Assembly (NCBI RefSeq): GCF_050624435.1
Contig: NC_134546.1
Coordinates: 40,875,501-40,939,500 of the forward strand
Source: Tenrec ecaudatus
Lineage: Eukaryota > Chordata > Mammalia > Afrosoricida > Tenrecidae
Direction: 5' to 3'
Length of the DNA: 64,000 bases
Shown: in pieces, positions 43,401-55,994 of the stretch
Layout: each line of letters begins with the position of its first letter
Numbering within the stretch: the first letter of the stretch is position 1
Made by a program: the position numbers and the translations under genes
The notes under the pieces: generated by a model
What the model was told of the DNA's origin: nothing
Seen by the model: only the letters and a program-made list of their open reading frames with translations
Database searches by the model: none

Positions 43401-43676
43401 TTGGAGACACCTCAGAAAAGTTCTAGTTAGTGTATAATCTTTTTAAAAATATAAATTTGAGAGCCAAATAGTGAAATGACTGTCTACTCCATCAACTCAG
43501 ACTTCTGGTTTTCTTGGCAAGCCTTTCCACTCCCTAACACGCCAGAAGACACAGCAATCATATTAGTGAATATATATATTTCAAAGATTCAATGATTAAT
43601 TCTTATTTCAATCCCGAAGGACTGGGATACCACACTGCTGAAAATACATTTTCTGATACAATATAATATCTATACA

Positions 43677-43876
43677 TACCAAACCCATAGCTGTCAATCT
43701 ATCCTGATGCAGGGTGATACTATAGGACCGAGTAAAAGTGCCCCCCAAGTTTCCTAGGCTGTACTATTTGGAGGCTCACTGTTTCATCTTTCTCCACCAG
43801 AGCAGCTGGTGGGTTCAAAGGGCCCGCCCCCCGGTGAGCAATCAAGCTCTTAACCTCTGCATCACCTGGGCTTCTT
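43677..43876 (-). repeat. AfroSINE
   Basis: CTATAGGACCGAGTAAAAGTG, TTTCATCTTTCTCC, AGCTGGTGGGTTC and ATCACCTGGGCTTC. Confidence 0.88.
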
Positions 43877-44433
43877 CTCTATAGTACATAAAGGAGCATT
43901 TTATATCATGATTGCGGGCTATCAAGCACATCTAGGAAAAAAATGACTGCAACTTCAAATGGAATTTTACTGACAACTACTAAATTTTCTTCCCTGCTTA
44001 TTCATTTTAAATCATACAATAAAGTGAATTTAATGATACAGTAAGTCTTCTGGGTATGGAAAAAATTGCTTCCCCTTTTGCCAAACCCATCAAATTTAAC
44101 TAAAGATTGATGATACTTTGTATAGTACAAATTGGGTTATTTTCCCTAGCAGAAGATGTATCACCACTTCTGATGTCCTAGTCAGTTGCTTAGAAAGAAG
44201 TAGAGAATAGAATGTACAGGCTATGTAATTTGAAGGACCCACTGGAAAATGGAAACGTGAGCGCCTTGTCGAAAAAGCAGGGGGAAAGATGCCACCACAA
44301 AAGGTACTAAACGAAAATATAAACTTTTCCCCTCTTTCTCACTGCCTCTCTTTCAACCTATTGTGGTAAGTTTTCTTGGCTACTTGCAGTTGTGCTCTTA
44401 CCAGAGACACTTTTGGGGTGAGTGCAGAACAGG
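43877..44433. other. Unassigned non-coding sequence
   Basis: No gene or repeat recognised. Confidence 0.45.
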
Positions 44434-44438
44434 GGTGG

Positions 44439-45045
44439 TGTGATGGATAGGTTTATTTTGCCAACCTGGCCAATAAACATGTGAGATTAATAAGGTCACA
44501 GTTTAATTGAAGGGCAAAGAGATAAATGGCTCGGTGAGCCTCACCTTTCTGTCTCTTGCTCTCTGATGATCAGACCAGTGTGCAGCTGCTTTAGCTAGTT
44601 CTCTGCCTCAACTTGCCAGCTACACAACCTGTGGGATGCCCAACCCATGGACCATGCCGCTATAGTTTGAGGTTCCGTCGAGACCTGCTTCGCCACACTG
44701 CTGGTGTGTACATCACTTGAGCTGGGGACTGTCGGACCCTGTCATCTGGCTGACTGTTGGTGACCCACCACGCTGTTTGCTGCTTGTGGCAGGACTGTAT
44801 TGCTCTACAGAAAACTCAGCTGTCTGCTTCCTTGACTTGCACCCAGGAGCCCTTGGGAGTTGAAGGATTGCCAGTATATTAACTGTTTCATGGAAGTGTG
44901 TTGAACTGAGCCCTCTGTACTGCTCTGTGGACTAATTAGCTGTTTATTTCTTTATTTTGCATATATATGCATACACACACACACACACACACACACATAC
45001 ATAAATGTCCTAGTTTGGGTTCCCTAGAGAGCCTTGCCTAACACA
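44439..45045 (+). mobile_element. Solo LTR-like element, 607 bp, related family
   Basis: TGTGATGGATAGG to GCCTAACACA, with a 5-bp duplication GGTGG on both sides (44434-44438 and 45046-45050). The first 200 bp or so match the LTR at 9342-9862 (CCAATAAACA, GAGATAAATGGCTCGGTGAG). The middle is different, so this is a sister subfamily. A (CA)n tract (44974-44996) lies near its 3' end. Confidence 0.85.
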
Positions 45046-45494
45046 GGTGGGGAACATTTTTCTGCCAGGGGTCATTTGGATATTTATAACATCATTTGTG
45101 GGACATATTGGATCAACATTTAATTGATTCACCTTTAATGTGATGGTGAGAACTGCTGCTCCCTGGTGAGGCATGGGATGGTATTGATGATTACAAAAGC
45201 TTTATATGGCTGGGGACTCCGATGTTCCTCACCCCTGAAGTAGACCCCCACAGGTCCAAGGAGACTGCTCTCCACAACTCCATGTGCACAAGTGGTTCAC
45301 AGATGCCAAGTTCACCTTCTGAGGCTGGCAGGCCCTAAGGACTACCGTGGCCAGGGGTTGGATGTGAACCTCCTCTTCCCTCTGTCTGCCCCAGTTCATG
45401 TCACATAGATGTGTTCCAGAGGATTGCAAGCTCCACACCAGGGATTTGGTAGTGCTGGATCTGGGATGAGTAAGAGCCTTGCTCCTTCCCATCA
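45046..45494. other. Unassigned non-coding sequence
   Basis: No gene supported. Confidence 0.45.
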
Positions 45495-45685
45495 AAGCAA
45501 ACAAAAACCAAACTCATATGGGCCCTATAGGACACGGTAGAACTGCCTCATAGAATTTTCAAGGCTGTAATCTTGACCAAAGCAGACAGCCACCTCTTTT
45601 TCCCCAGGGAGCAACAGGTAGGTTTAAACTGCTGACCTTTCCCCTGGGAGCCCAGTGCATAGACATTGTGCCACCAAGATGCCTT
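45495..45685 (-). repeat. AfroSINE
   Basis: AAAACCAAACTCATATGGGCC, CAAGGCTGTAATCTTGACC and a head remnant TGTGCCACCAAGATGCC. Confidence 0.88.
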
Positions 45686-46304
45686 TGCTCCTCCTAGGCC
45701 ACTCACCCAGGTGTGAATTACACCAAAAGCAAGGCAAGCAAGGGCTTATTTATGCTTATTTACTAATCTGTAGCTTTGGTTACTGGGTACTCTGTCCCTA
45801 TTAGGCATGTAAATGTGAAACCAGGCTTTGATTCTGTTAGGTAGGTGCTAAGGAGTTGGGAGAGGAACAGATGCCAGCCAAGCCTACATCTTTGATGTAG
45901 TGATAGAATACAAAAATTGCTTACTACAGATTAGTAAGCCTGAGGAAGCCAGTGTTCACCTTGTTTACTGAGCAATCTCAGGTGGTACACATCAAATACA
46001 TCCAACCATAGCCAGCCAGGGTCAGAATGACCACCATCGCACCTTGCTACAGAGTACATGTACTTAAACCCTGACCCTGACTCTGACCCTACACAACCTA
46101 TACCCAGTCCTTTCCTGGATGGTGGAGGGTAGCAACAGCATTCAGACCTCCTCTTTCAACTTAACCTTTCCAGAAAAGAAGGGGTAGGGTCAAAGGAGAG
46201 TGGTCTTGTCTTAGGGTGCCACAGAGTAGGGAGACCAGTCAGGGAGGTGGTGGGATAAAGGGTTCAAGCCCCCATCACGTGCTTCATTGTCCTGTTGGAT
46301 TTTA
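45686..46304. other. Unassigned non-coding sequence
   Basis: Includes a degenerate CCCTGA/CTCTGA run near 46068-46092. No gene. Confidence 0.45.
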
Positions 46305-46712
46305 TTTGATGTTGTTGTTAGATCACACGGGGTCCAATTTAACCTGCAGTGTCGCTATGAACCAAACGTTGTCCAATCCTAGACCACCCTCACAATTGTT
46401 CCCTTGAACCCATTGTTGTAACCTCTGTGTAAGTCCATCTGGTTAAGTGTCTTCCCTTTTTTTTAACTGACCCTATACTTTCCCAAGCATGACGTCCTTC
46501 AATGAGGACTGGTCTCTGCACTTCTCCCAAGACAGATTTATTCAGTCTTTTGCTAGTCTATAATATAGTCAATATTTTCACCAGCACCATAATTCAAGGA
46601 CTTCACTTTTTCAGTCTTCCTGATTCACTGTCCAGTTTTCACACTGAAAATACCTTGCTGATTGAGATCACTGTGGCATGGATGAGGTGCACCATACTTA
46701 CAAAACATAAAT
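46305..46712 (-). mobile_element. RTE/BovB-like LINE 3' end
   Basis: Plus-strand text GATGTTGTTGTTAGATC, CCAAGCATGACGTCCTTC, CACCATAATTCAAGGAC and TTCACACTGAAAATACC is the antisense of the RTE tail and distal ORF. Confidence 0.85.
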
Positions 46713-47705
46713 TAAAAGGTAACATCTTGAAAAATATATATTTTTAAATCATTTTATTGGGGGCTTGTACAACTCATATCACAATCCATACATACATCCA
46801 TTGTGTCAAGCACATTTGTTTCCATCATTCTTAAGACATTTGCCTTCCACTTGAGCCCTTGGTGTCAGCTCCTCGTGTTTTTCCCCTCCCTTCCTGCCCC
46901 CCACTCCCTCAAAAATCCTTGATCATTTATAAATTATTATTATTTTTTCATATCTTACACTGTCTGATGTCTCCCCTCACCCACTTTTATGTTGTCCATC
47001 CCCAAGGGAGGGGTTATATATGGATCCTTGTGATTGATTTCCCTCTTCTACCCCACTTTCCCCTTCCCCTCCTGGTATTACCACTCTCATTATTGGGCCT
47101 GAGGGGTTTATCTGTCCTGAACTACCTTGTTTCCAGATCTTATCTGTACCCATCTTCTGGTCTAGCTGGATTTGTAAGGTAGAGTTGGGATCCTGATAGT
47201 AGGGGGTAGGGGAGGGAGGAAGCATTAAAGAACTAGAGGAAAGTTGTATGTTTCATCAGTGCTATACTGCAGCCTGATTGACTCATCTGCTCCCCAAAAC
47301 CCTTCTGTAAGGGGATGTCCAGTTGCCTATAGTTGGGCTTTGGGTCCCCACTCTGCACTCCCCCCTCATTCACAATGATATGATTTTTGTTCTTTGATAC
47401 CTGATACCTGATCTCTTTGATACCTTGTGATCACACAGGTTGGTGTGCTTCATCCATGTGGCCTTTTTTGCTTCTCAGCTACATGGCCGCTTGTTTATCT
47501 TCAAGCCTTTAAGAATCCAGACACACTATCTTTTGATAGCCAGGCACCATCAGCTTTCTTCACCACATTTGCTTATGCAACCACTTTGTCTTCAGCAATC
47601 GTGTTGGGAAGGTGAGCATCATGGAATGTCAGTTTAATAGAACAAAGTGTTCTTTCTTTGAGGGAGTACTTGAGTAGAGGCCCAATGTCCATCTGCTACC
47701 TTAAT

Positions 47706-47707
47706 AC

Positions 47708-47744
<37 letters not shown>

Positions 47745-47784
47745 ATATATATACACACATACATATATATATACACACACATAG
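47706..47784. repeat. (TA)n/(CA)n microsatellite in L1 3' UTR
   Basis: Compound TA-TG-TA-CA tract. Confidence 0.95.
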
Positions 47785-49053
47785 ATCTGTTTCCCCATGG
47801 TCATATATTAATATAGTTACATATGTACATGCCTGTATTTAGGCCTCTATAAATGCCCTTTGCCTCCTAGTTCTTTCCTCTATTTCCTTTTACTTTCCTC
47901 TTGTCTCACTATCATGTTCAGCCTTCATTTGGGTTTCAGTAATTCCTCTTGGTTCCAATGCCCTTGATCAAGCCGTAACAGGCCTCCTACACCTTCCTTG
48001 TCATTGATTTTGGATCTCTTGTTGTTCCCTTGTCCCTGGGTTTGTTAACACCACTTCCTTTCCCTGGCCTCCCCCTCTCTCATGTCCCCCTGAAACAGTG
48101 GGTCCTGTTGTTTTCTCCTCCAGATTGTTTATCCTGCCTATCTTATCTAGATAGACATGCAGAGATAATAATTAGCACAAAAAAACAAGACAGAGCTAAA
48201 CAGAGCAAAAAGAGAGAACAAACCAAGAACAACCAAAAAACTAATGACACAAAAAAGAAAAGCCTGTAAATAGTTCAAGGTCTGTTTGTTGACTTTTAGG
48301 AGTGTTTTCCAGTCGAGTCTGATGGGGTCCCACACTCTGGCCCCAAAGTCTATTTTTGCTATTCCCTCAGGACTTGCTTGTTCTGCTCCCCTGTTGTTCT
48401 GTTGCAAGCCTTTAGTGTTTTGCCTCGGTGTGGTGGGGTCAGATTGGGTGTAATTCATGCACTGTATCTCCAGCATTGTTTCCTGTAGGGCTATGGGTCA
48501 GTGAGGGATGTCGTGTCTCATCCGGGGGGACCCCAGCCCTATGGTCCTTTCTGTGCATTGGCCGCTCTGAGTGGAAATATCGTCCTGAAGGCTTGGGGGG
48601 CCAGGATGTGCTCCACTCTCCTTCCTGCCCCCTCATTTGCTCCTATGTGCTCTGATCAGACAGGTCCCTCTCCCCGAGCTGTAGCTTCAGTGCTATCCTA
48701 AGGGGGCCCTGTCTACATAGTTGGGATTGGGACTAGCCCCTCAGACCTCTCTATTGATTCCCTACTGCATGCTGGTAGGTTGCATTCACATCTTGGAGCA
48801 CCAGGCTGAAGTCTGGTCCCTCTTTCCCTGGGGAGACATAAACAATACCTTCCCCTTGGGTGGGTTAGTGTCCTGTTCCCTCACTACCCATATCTTTTTT
48901 GGTTTGTTTCTTTTTCCCCCCTCCTTTTTAGTTGGCTACCATGTGTATGCCTGGATTTGGTCTGCTCCCTGCCATACTACCTGGACCTCACCCCAGGAAT
49001 GTCTGTGTACAGTAGCCTTTTCCCTATGCCCCTTATGTATTTTATTTTAAAGC

Positions 49054-49430
49054 TTACCTCAGTGGACTCATGTTGTACTTGTTCTTTTGTGCTTGGCTTA
49101 CTTCACTTAACATGATTTCCTCCAGTTCTTCCCATGCAGTGATGTGCTTCATACATTCATCACTGCTTTTTAGCGATGAGTAGTACCCCCATTGTAGGTA
49201 TGTACCACAGCTTTTAAATCCAACCGTCAGTTGATGGAAATTTGGGTTCCTTCTAACTCCTTGCAATTGTGGATTGTGCTGCAGTGAACACTGGAGCACA
49301 GATGTCTTGCCTTGGTTTGTTTCTTGCCTCTTCTGGGTATATGGCCAGTAGAGGGATTGCTGGGTCATATGGTAACTCAATTTCCATCTGTTTTAGATAT
49401 CGCCAGATCAATTTCCATAGTGGTGGTGGT
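49054..49430 (-). pseudogene. L1 ORF2 carboxy-terminal fragment
   Basis: L1 ORF2 encodes an endonuclease and reverse transcriptase that copies L1 RNA at the target site. Only about the last 110-120 codons remain. They translate to the typical end region: GYYSSLKSSDECMKHITAW, then EELEEIMLSEVSQAQKNKY, stopping at 49054. The endonuclease and polymerase domains are absent, so this is a 5'-truncated dead copy. The frame has stayed open over about 110 codons, which suggests a fairly young insertion. Confidence 0.9.
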
Positions 49431-49445
49431 GGTGGTAGAGGTGGT

Positions 49446-49999
49446 AGTAGACATAGTACAGTCCTTAACAGTTACTAAAGATGCTTGACTCCAAATGTGA
49501 CACTACAATGGAACGAAAAGTTACATTTACTGTCATGTACTTTGGAATCTCTTTAATACTGCCTTTCCTTAAGTATTTACTTCATTTCTCAAAAAATATG
49601 TCAGCCCTGAAATATTTAATTTTGAAAATACTTCATGTGCTATTAGCCTAACAGTGCAGCTATATTGGTTTTACTCTGTTAGTGATGCAACACTCTTACA
49701 GGTGATCTCTAGAATGGCTACGTTGGCGTTCTACTTGTTAATTTACAAGTACTCCTAACATTAACAGCAGCTAACACTTATCAAACACAATATTTATTAT
49801 TCACTATGCTATCTATGCCTCTCTCATACCTTGGCTCGACAGCATTGTTCCGAGGCTGGTACTATATGGTCCCATTCCATCTAGAAAAGGTTAAAATAAT
49901 TTGCATGAGCTACAACAGACACAGATGGACCTCACAGGAAGCGCAGTCTGCGCTCCTCAGAAGCCAGGGTGGCCAGGCTTCGCCTCTCTAACTCTCATC
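49446..49999. other. Unassigned non-coding sequence
   Basis: No gene. Parts may be diverged SINE. Confidence 0.4.
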
Positions 50000-50170
50000 A
50001 GGTGACCAGGAGGGATCCGTCGCTGGAGAAAAACATCATGCTTGGTATCATACAAGGTAGTAGAAGAAGAGAAAGCCTTTCAACAAGATGGATGGACACA
50101 GAGGCTACAACAATGGCTGAAACATAGCAAGGACAGCGAGGATGATGCTGGGCTGTTGCACACGAGTCAG
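50000..50170 (+). mobile_element. RTE 3' fragment
   Basis: TCGCTGGAGAAAAACATCATG, AAAGCCTTTCAACAAGATGG and GCTACAACAATGGCTG follow the distal RTE ORF. Confidence 0.82.
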
Positions 50171-50252
50171 AGACAACGCAATAGTCCCTGGATACAAGTC
50201 AGTGCTGGAGCCAGAGTTAAACCTGGGTCTTTACAAGCGAAGATATTTTTTT

Positions 50253-51640
50253 CCTTTCAACTTTTTGTGAATTTGTTTAAGGTTTACAAAGCAGATGATC
50301 AATTTTACATCCGGTAATTAATGTACATTTTGCTTCATTTCTTCACTGCAATCAATGTCCCATCACTTATCCCACTTTCTCCTGGTATGTCCTATTTTTA
50401 AACAGTCTGACTGACATTAACATATACAAGCCAATGATTCAATCATATTTAAAATACTTGTATGATCACCCCCTCAATCAATTTTATTTTTATATTTTAA
50501 TCATTTTATTTGGGGCTTGTACAAGTCTTATCACAATCCATCCATACATCCATGTGTCAAGCACATTTGTACATTTGTTGCCATCATCAGTCTCAAAACA
50601 TTTTCTTTCTACTTGAGCCCTTGTTATCAGCTCATTTTTTCCCTTTACCTCCCCCTCCCCCGTCCTCATGAACCCTTGATAATTTATAAATTATTATTTT
50701 TTATCATATCTTACACTGTCCAATGCCTCCCTTCATCCTCTTGTCTGTGTCCATCCCCCAGGGAGGATGTTTTATGTAGATCCTTGTAATTGGTTCTCCC
50801 TTTCCACCCTCAATCAATTTTAGAGCCTTTTTTGAAACTCATTGTTATTAGCTCCTCTTTTCCTCCAACCTCTCCTGCCATACCCTCAAGAAATCATTAA
50901 CCCAGTGACTCTCTCTATATATCTACCTATATTTCATGTATCAAAAAATACCAACTCCCCCAAGAACAACAGCAAAAACAAACAATCAAACAGAGAAAAC
51001 CCTCAATCAAAAAGAATACAAGAATATTAAAAACTAGTACAAATTTAAAATGGATTAAAAGAGAGAGAAAATCTTAAGGTGTTAAATTTTAACCTAACTG
51101 CATCTGCAATATACCATTTCCTAATGCCCTCTGCGTGAGAGCAAGGCTATTTATCTCCCTGGTCCATGGTGAGAGGAGGTTCACCCGAGGTTAATCCAGG
51201 TACAGTTCTCCTTCGCTTTTTGTTTTTAACGAAACGACTTTAAAATGGGTCAGAATAGAGATCAAATGTTAAGGTACTAGACTTTAACCTAACTACACCT
51301 GCCATATTGACTTACAGTGCTCTCGATCTTATAACAAGGCTATTCCCATCGTGTCACTATGGTGACAGGGGATTCACCAGATGCTTAGCCCATGTGGGGA
51401 CCCTGACAATGGATTTGGGGATTCCACTGTCATCCATAGCCTTCTGCCTACAAACCAGGCATTCACAACTTCAGCTCTGATACCATTCCTTCTTTCAGAT
51501 TTAGATTTCATTATTTTCGATCCTTGGATCACACAGGCTGGTACACTTCTTCCACGTGGAATGCATTGATGCCCCACTTAGATGGTTGCTTGTTTGAAGA
51601 CAACTCTTTAAGACCTCAGAAACTATTCTTTCTGATAGTC
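50253..51640 (-). mobile_element. Older L1 3' UTR (family B), split by a younger L1
   Basis: Antisense text continues across the inner insertion: CCCTCAATCAATTTTA precedes and follows it. Later blocks (TTTAACCTAACTGCATCTGC, GATCCTTGGATCACACAGG) match 9127-10650. Confidence 0.82.
50487..50806 (-). mobile_element. Young L1 3' end inserted in an old L1
   Basis: 5'-truncated copy of the lineage-specific L1 (plus-strand AATCATTTTATTTGGGGC to TGTAATTGGTTCTCCC). A perfect 16-bp target duplication CCCTCAATCAATTTTA lies at 50471-50486 and 50807-50822. Confidence 0.95.
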
Positions 51641-52444
51641 AAGCAGGGCCATATCATAAGAACTAATTGTTCTTAGATTGGGGCTAGAATTAAGTGCAAG
51701 TTCAAAATCCATTCATATGTCTATGGTTTATATATGTCTCTGGTTCACTTTAGAGACAACATTATCATTTTTTGATCAAGAACCTTATAAATCATCCCCT
51801 TGTGGCATAAGGTAATTCTACTAGTGTCATTAATTTAGCCAATAGTATAGCATTTAAAATAGTGTTGAGAAAAGGACATTCACAAGGATAGGCTAGCCAC
51901 AGACAGCAATACATGAATTGTTGACTTGTACAGATTAAACTCTTAAGTGACTGGACACTACACAAACAATGGTGTTGGTGATAAGGCAAAGCTTCCAATA
52001 ACATTCATTCACAGAGGCAGAGCCATGCCTACCAGATTAATATATGTCATAATAAAGGAAGGAGGGCATCAAAATAGTAAATATATGATAGTCCCAGGCC
52101 ATCATTCATTGGGCACCCTCAAGGTCAGAGATCGGAACAAAATCCAATGACTGCCAATTCCACAACCTTGGGATAGCAGTTACCATTTTTCCTCACACTA
52201 GGGAGTTTCAGCCTTAAGCCACAGGTGAGTATGAGGTAAAGCCCAGTTCATTTAGTGGTGTTTCCACATTTAGCCCTTCTGGTGTGGTCTATGAAGGATA
52301 TTGTGCACCTGAGAAGAACAACGTCTACAGCCCCAGGTTTCTAAGAAACGTCCTGGGTCACCAAGGGCTAGAAATTACAGATCTTTAAAACCCATACACA
52401 ATGTCTCTTCACTTGACTGTTAAATAGAAAGGGGTCAAGGAGGG
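51641..52444. other. Unassigned non-coding sequence
   Basis: No gene or repeat recognised over 0.8 kb. Confidence 0.45.
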
Positions 52445-52765
52445 TTGCTATGTGCCGAATTCCTGGTCCCTCTACTTTGGATGTGATCCTCTTGGGAAAT
52501 AGGGCTACCTTTTGTTATGTTAATGGGACATACTAGTGGAAGGTGGGTCCTAATCCGACTCACCTCTGAGTTAGGAAAAGATAAGAATGGACTTGGAGAC
52601 ACACATGGAAGATGGGTATTTCCTAGTTCTAGAAGTTGAAATAGGTAAGGAAGCATCTTCTAGAGCCAGCGTCCTGAATTTGGACTTCTAGCAAATTAAT
52701 ACATATGCTTTAAAACCACTAGTTTGTAGCATTTCTATTAAAGCAGCACTAGGAAACCACGCCAG
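52445..52765 (+). mobile_element. MLT1-like (MaLR) LTR, diverged
   Basis: GTTGCTATGTGCCGAATTCC, GTCCTAATCCGACTC, GAATTTGGACTTCTAGC and a late AAAGCAGCACTAGGAAACC keep the MaLR order. Confidence 0.6.
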
Positions 52766-53024
52766 GAATGTTAGCGTATTTTTCTCCCTAAGAAAAAGCT
52801 TCCCTTTGTCTCTTTTTTAAACTAGTGGTGAGTACAATTGCCAATGTAGCTGCGCTTCAGCAGAGTTCCTTTGAGGTCACATTGTGAGCCCCAGTTTTCC
52901 TATCTGTAAGCTGAGAGACGAGATCTAGACCAATGATTGCCTAGCTTTCTAAAAACTCCAACTCTCTCATAACGGAACACACCCACTACTGGCACTGATT
53001 CCTTGTAATAGAAGAGGTAAAGGT
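52766..53024. other. Unassigned non-coding sequence
   Basis: Nothing recognised. Confidence 0.4.
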
Positions 53025-54100
53025 TGTTGCTTTTGTTCGGTACCGTCCAATAGGTTCCGACCCAACATGACCCCACGTAGAACAGAAGGAAATACTGCTC
53101 GCTGCGGCACCATCCTCACAATTGCTTTTATGCTTGCGCCTATCGTTGCATCCATTGCATCTCACAAAATCCCACCATGATCTACAGCTGCATCCCTCTA
53201 ACCAAGGCCCTGTTTTCCACCTACTGTCCCTTCCTCTGTGTTTCAATCACCGATAATGATCAAATGTATCTTGATTGTGTGTGTGACCTGCTTCAAAAGG
53301 AAGATGTTAGTAAAATTCTTCAATTTCTTCATCACTCATTGTAGTGGTGGGTGCATACATTTGAACAGTTGTGGTAACTGCTTTCCTTGTAGGCATATAG
53401 ATAATATCCTCTCACGGACAGCATTGAACTTCAAGATAGATCTTGAAATGCATGCTCTTGTTGATGATGTCATGTCATTCCCCTTGAAGTTGTTCTTCCT
53501 GGAATGGCAAACCATACGGTTGGCAGATTCAAAACGGCCAGTTCTAGTCCGTGTCAGTTTCCTAACGCCTAGGACATTGACCTTTATGTGCTTGATTTCA
53601 TTTTGGACAACTTTCAATTTTCTTAGGCTTATCCCTGTTCTACATTCCAGTTATTAATGGTTGCTTGCAGCTGCTACTTCTTCTCATGCCGAGTCCTACT
53701 GCATGAGCCAATGAAGGTTTTTGAAAGGTTTCTCCATCCATGCCCTTCGGTCAAATTTCCTTGAGGACGTAGCTCTTCCCGTGCCACTTTGAGTTCCTTT
53801 CAACCTGAGGGACTCATCTCCTGGCACTATATCTGACAATTGCACTGCTAGGCACCAGATTTTCGATGGCTAATCCCCCGGAAGTGGCCAGCCTTTTCCT
53901 TCTTCTTGGCCTTTCTTGGCCTGCAAGCTCTGCTGCAACCTGCTCGACTGGATGATTCTGTTGGAATTTCACATAGTGGCACAGCTTCCAGCATCATGGC
54001 AAAACGGACGGCACACCAGCCTGACAAGCTGACACAGTGTGGGAAGGCACAGGAAGGCCTGCAGTTCTGACAGAGCCTGGCCCAGTGGACTCTGACATAT
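53025..54100 (-). mobile_element. RTE/BovB-like LINE with internal deletion
   Basis: The 3' tail (53025-53165, AGGTTCCGACCCAACATG) joins directly to the 5' endonuclease-side region (GATCAAATGTATCTTGATTG, GATAATATCCTCTCACGG, GATTTCATTTTGGAC) and on to the 5' end near 54100. The reverse-transcriptase centre is missing. Open frames on either strand (139 and 93 codons) are fragments or shadows of this element. Confidence 0.8.
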
Positions 54101-54792
54101 TTCCAGTCTTCTGTCAAATCGCTGGCTGTGCTTCTGAACAGCCTTTGTGTCGGATGGACTTTTCTGGCCCTCTATAGGAAAACCATCTTTCCATCTTTAA
54201 CCATCCTGGTCTATTTTGATCTGTTTTAGAGATTGGAGCTCCAGCCTCATTAAAGTGGCAGCTGTCTCACTGTTTTGAAAAGGCTGAAATCTACGGTTAA
54301 ATTTCAGTGCTTCTCATACTTCAATGTGCCTGCGGGCTTTTGTTTTTATTTGTTTTTTAAATGCTGATTCTTGTAAAAAATTATTATTACCGATAGTTGG
54401 AGTTTAATAGATATATCATTCCAAATTCCAATCAGGCCAAGTAGAAGGTACCATTGCTACCAGAATCCGTTTTCCAAACATTCTTTTTCTACACGGACTC
54501 GTATTTACTTGGTCGGGGGTGAAGAAGTGTCCATGTGGGGGCTGGATCCGCATTTCTAACGTACTGCCTGGTGCTGCCAGTGCTGCCGGCTCTCAGACCC
54601 AACTTCTAGTAGCAAAGGGCTAGAAGAATCTTTCAGGTTTTCAAAACTTGAATTGTTTCCTATTTGACCCCAAAAGACTGCTTGTGAAAGATTTTTCCCA
54701 CAAAGACCAAAGTTAACCAAAATGGTAAAGTCTAGCTTCAATCACCTCCAAAGTCTGAGTCTTTCCATTTATCTGTCTCATTCTCTCACTCC

Positions 54793-54794
<2 letters not shown>
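54101..54794. other. Unassigned non-coding sequence
   Basis: No gene or repeat recognised. Confidence 0.45.

Positions 54795-54858
<64 letters not shown>
54795..54858. repeat. (TC)n microsatellite
   Basis: About 30 TC units with one interruption. Confidence 0.97.
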
Positions 54859-55324
54859 AAGGTAAGTCATGTTGTTGTACATGCAGTGAACTTTTGCCCC
54901 AGCCCCTTCATCTCCGCAAGAGCTAACTAAGGGAGGTCTGGGAAATTTGCCACAAGTGAGTTATTTAAAGGTCGTTACAGTGACAGTGCTTCCTAAATTT
55001 AGCTTTTTAATGAACTTCTCCAGATTAAAGAGTAAACTATCTTGCACTCTTCCATCTTTTGTGTAAGAAACTTAGCGCACTTGAGAAAGATTCTTTTTTT
55101 TTTTTTTAATTTCTTTCCTGTGTTACATCTTCAGACAGTTTCTTTCTGAGGATACGTCCTCGGCAGTTTTCCTCCCTGTTGGCCACTTTCTGTGCGGTAG
55201 GCGGGGAGGCTCCATCCATCCTTGGAGCTTTGATCACTAGAGCTGACTTTCCCTGTCTTTACATCTTTCCTGTAATAATTACTTGTATTATTATTGGTAA
55301 TGTTATTATATAAGTATGGCTATT
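54859..55324. other. Unassigned non-coding sequence
   Basis: Short poly(T) at 55094-55108. No gene. Confidence 0.45.
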
Positions 55325-55680
55325 TTGTTTTATTTATCTTCTCATAATTGTATATTTACATATCATACAATTCAATAGCTCAAGTATATTAAGAAGGGTT
55401 GTGCAATCATCATCACCCTCAGGTTTAGAGCATTTTCTTCCTTTTGTTCTCCTGGTTATTCATTCCTCGTTTTCCCACACCCCCCTGCCATATCCCCAGG
55501 AACCGCCTGTCCAGTTCCTGTCTCTATAATAACAGATTTACTTAACCGGGATTCCATAGACAGCAAAACAAAGCCTCCTAAAATCTCAGAAACAAACACG
55601 CAACAAACTAACAACAACGACAAAGTCATCCCCCAAGTCTTTACACACTGTTCCATGTAGCTACACCCAAATGTCTAATG
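55325..55680 (-). mobile_element. Older L1 3' UTR (family B), antisense
   Basis: CATATCATACAATTCAATAGC, GGTTGTGCAATCATCATCACC and CCTGTCTCTATAATAACAG match the sister copies. Confidence 0.75.
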
Positions 55681-55994
55681 CACGGGCGAGGTGTTTTCTC
55701 CTCTGCGAAGCTCCACATAGTAAGTGTTTTCAGTTTGCAGCATGAGGATTCTGTCACACCACTCAACATTGCCTTTGCGGCACAAAAGTAGCCACAGACA
55801 TCACACAAGGGCTGTGCGTGGCTGTGTTCCAGTGAACGTTTATTTAAAAGACAGATTATTTGGTCCCTGTGCCAGTCTATTTCCACACAAAAATAAAATT
55901 TCATAGCCATAGGAACTCCGTGTGCCACTTTTACTTTGCCTTCCAAGTTCACTGAGAGGCTGAGTTGACTGGACATTTTGGGTTGGTTTGGTGT

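Larger units (their letters stand above)
46735..49445 (-). mobile_element. Longest lineage-specific L1 copy (ORF2 end plus 3' UTR)
   Basis: Poly(A) end at 46735 (TTTTTAAATCATTTTATTGGGGG on the plus strand). The 3' UTR reaches the ORF2 stop at 49054, about 2.3 kb. It has the same block order as 19803-22150 and is interrupted by an AT-rich microsatellite at 47706-47784. Upstream of the stop comes an ORF2 carboxy-terminal fragment, then truncation near 49445 next to a (GGT)n run. Confidence 0.93.

Noticed and set aside
44974-44998. (CA)n as a regulatory Z-DNA element
   Set aside because: Ordinary microsatellite inside an LTR-like element. Nothing points to function.
46068-46092. Telomere-like CCCTGA repeats
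   Set aside because: Only a few degenerate units. CCCTGA is not the vertebrate CCCTAA, and there is no array.
53238-53657. 139-codon open frame on the plus strand
   Set aside because: Antisense of an RTE LINE remnant.
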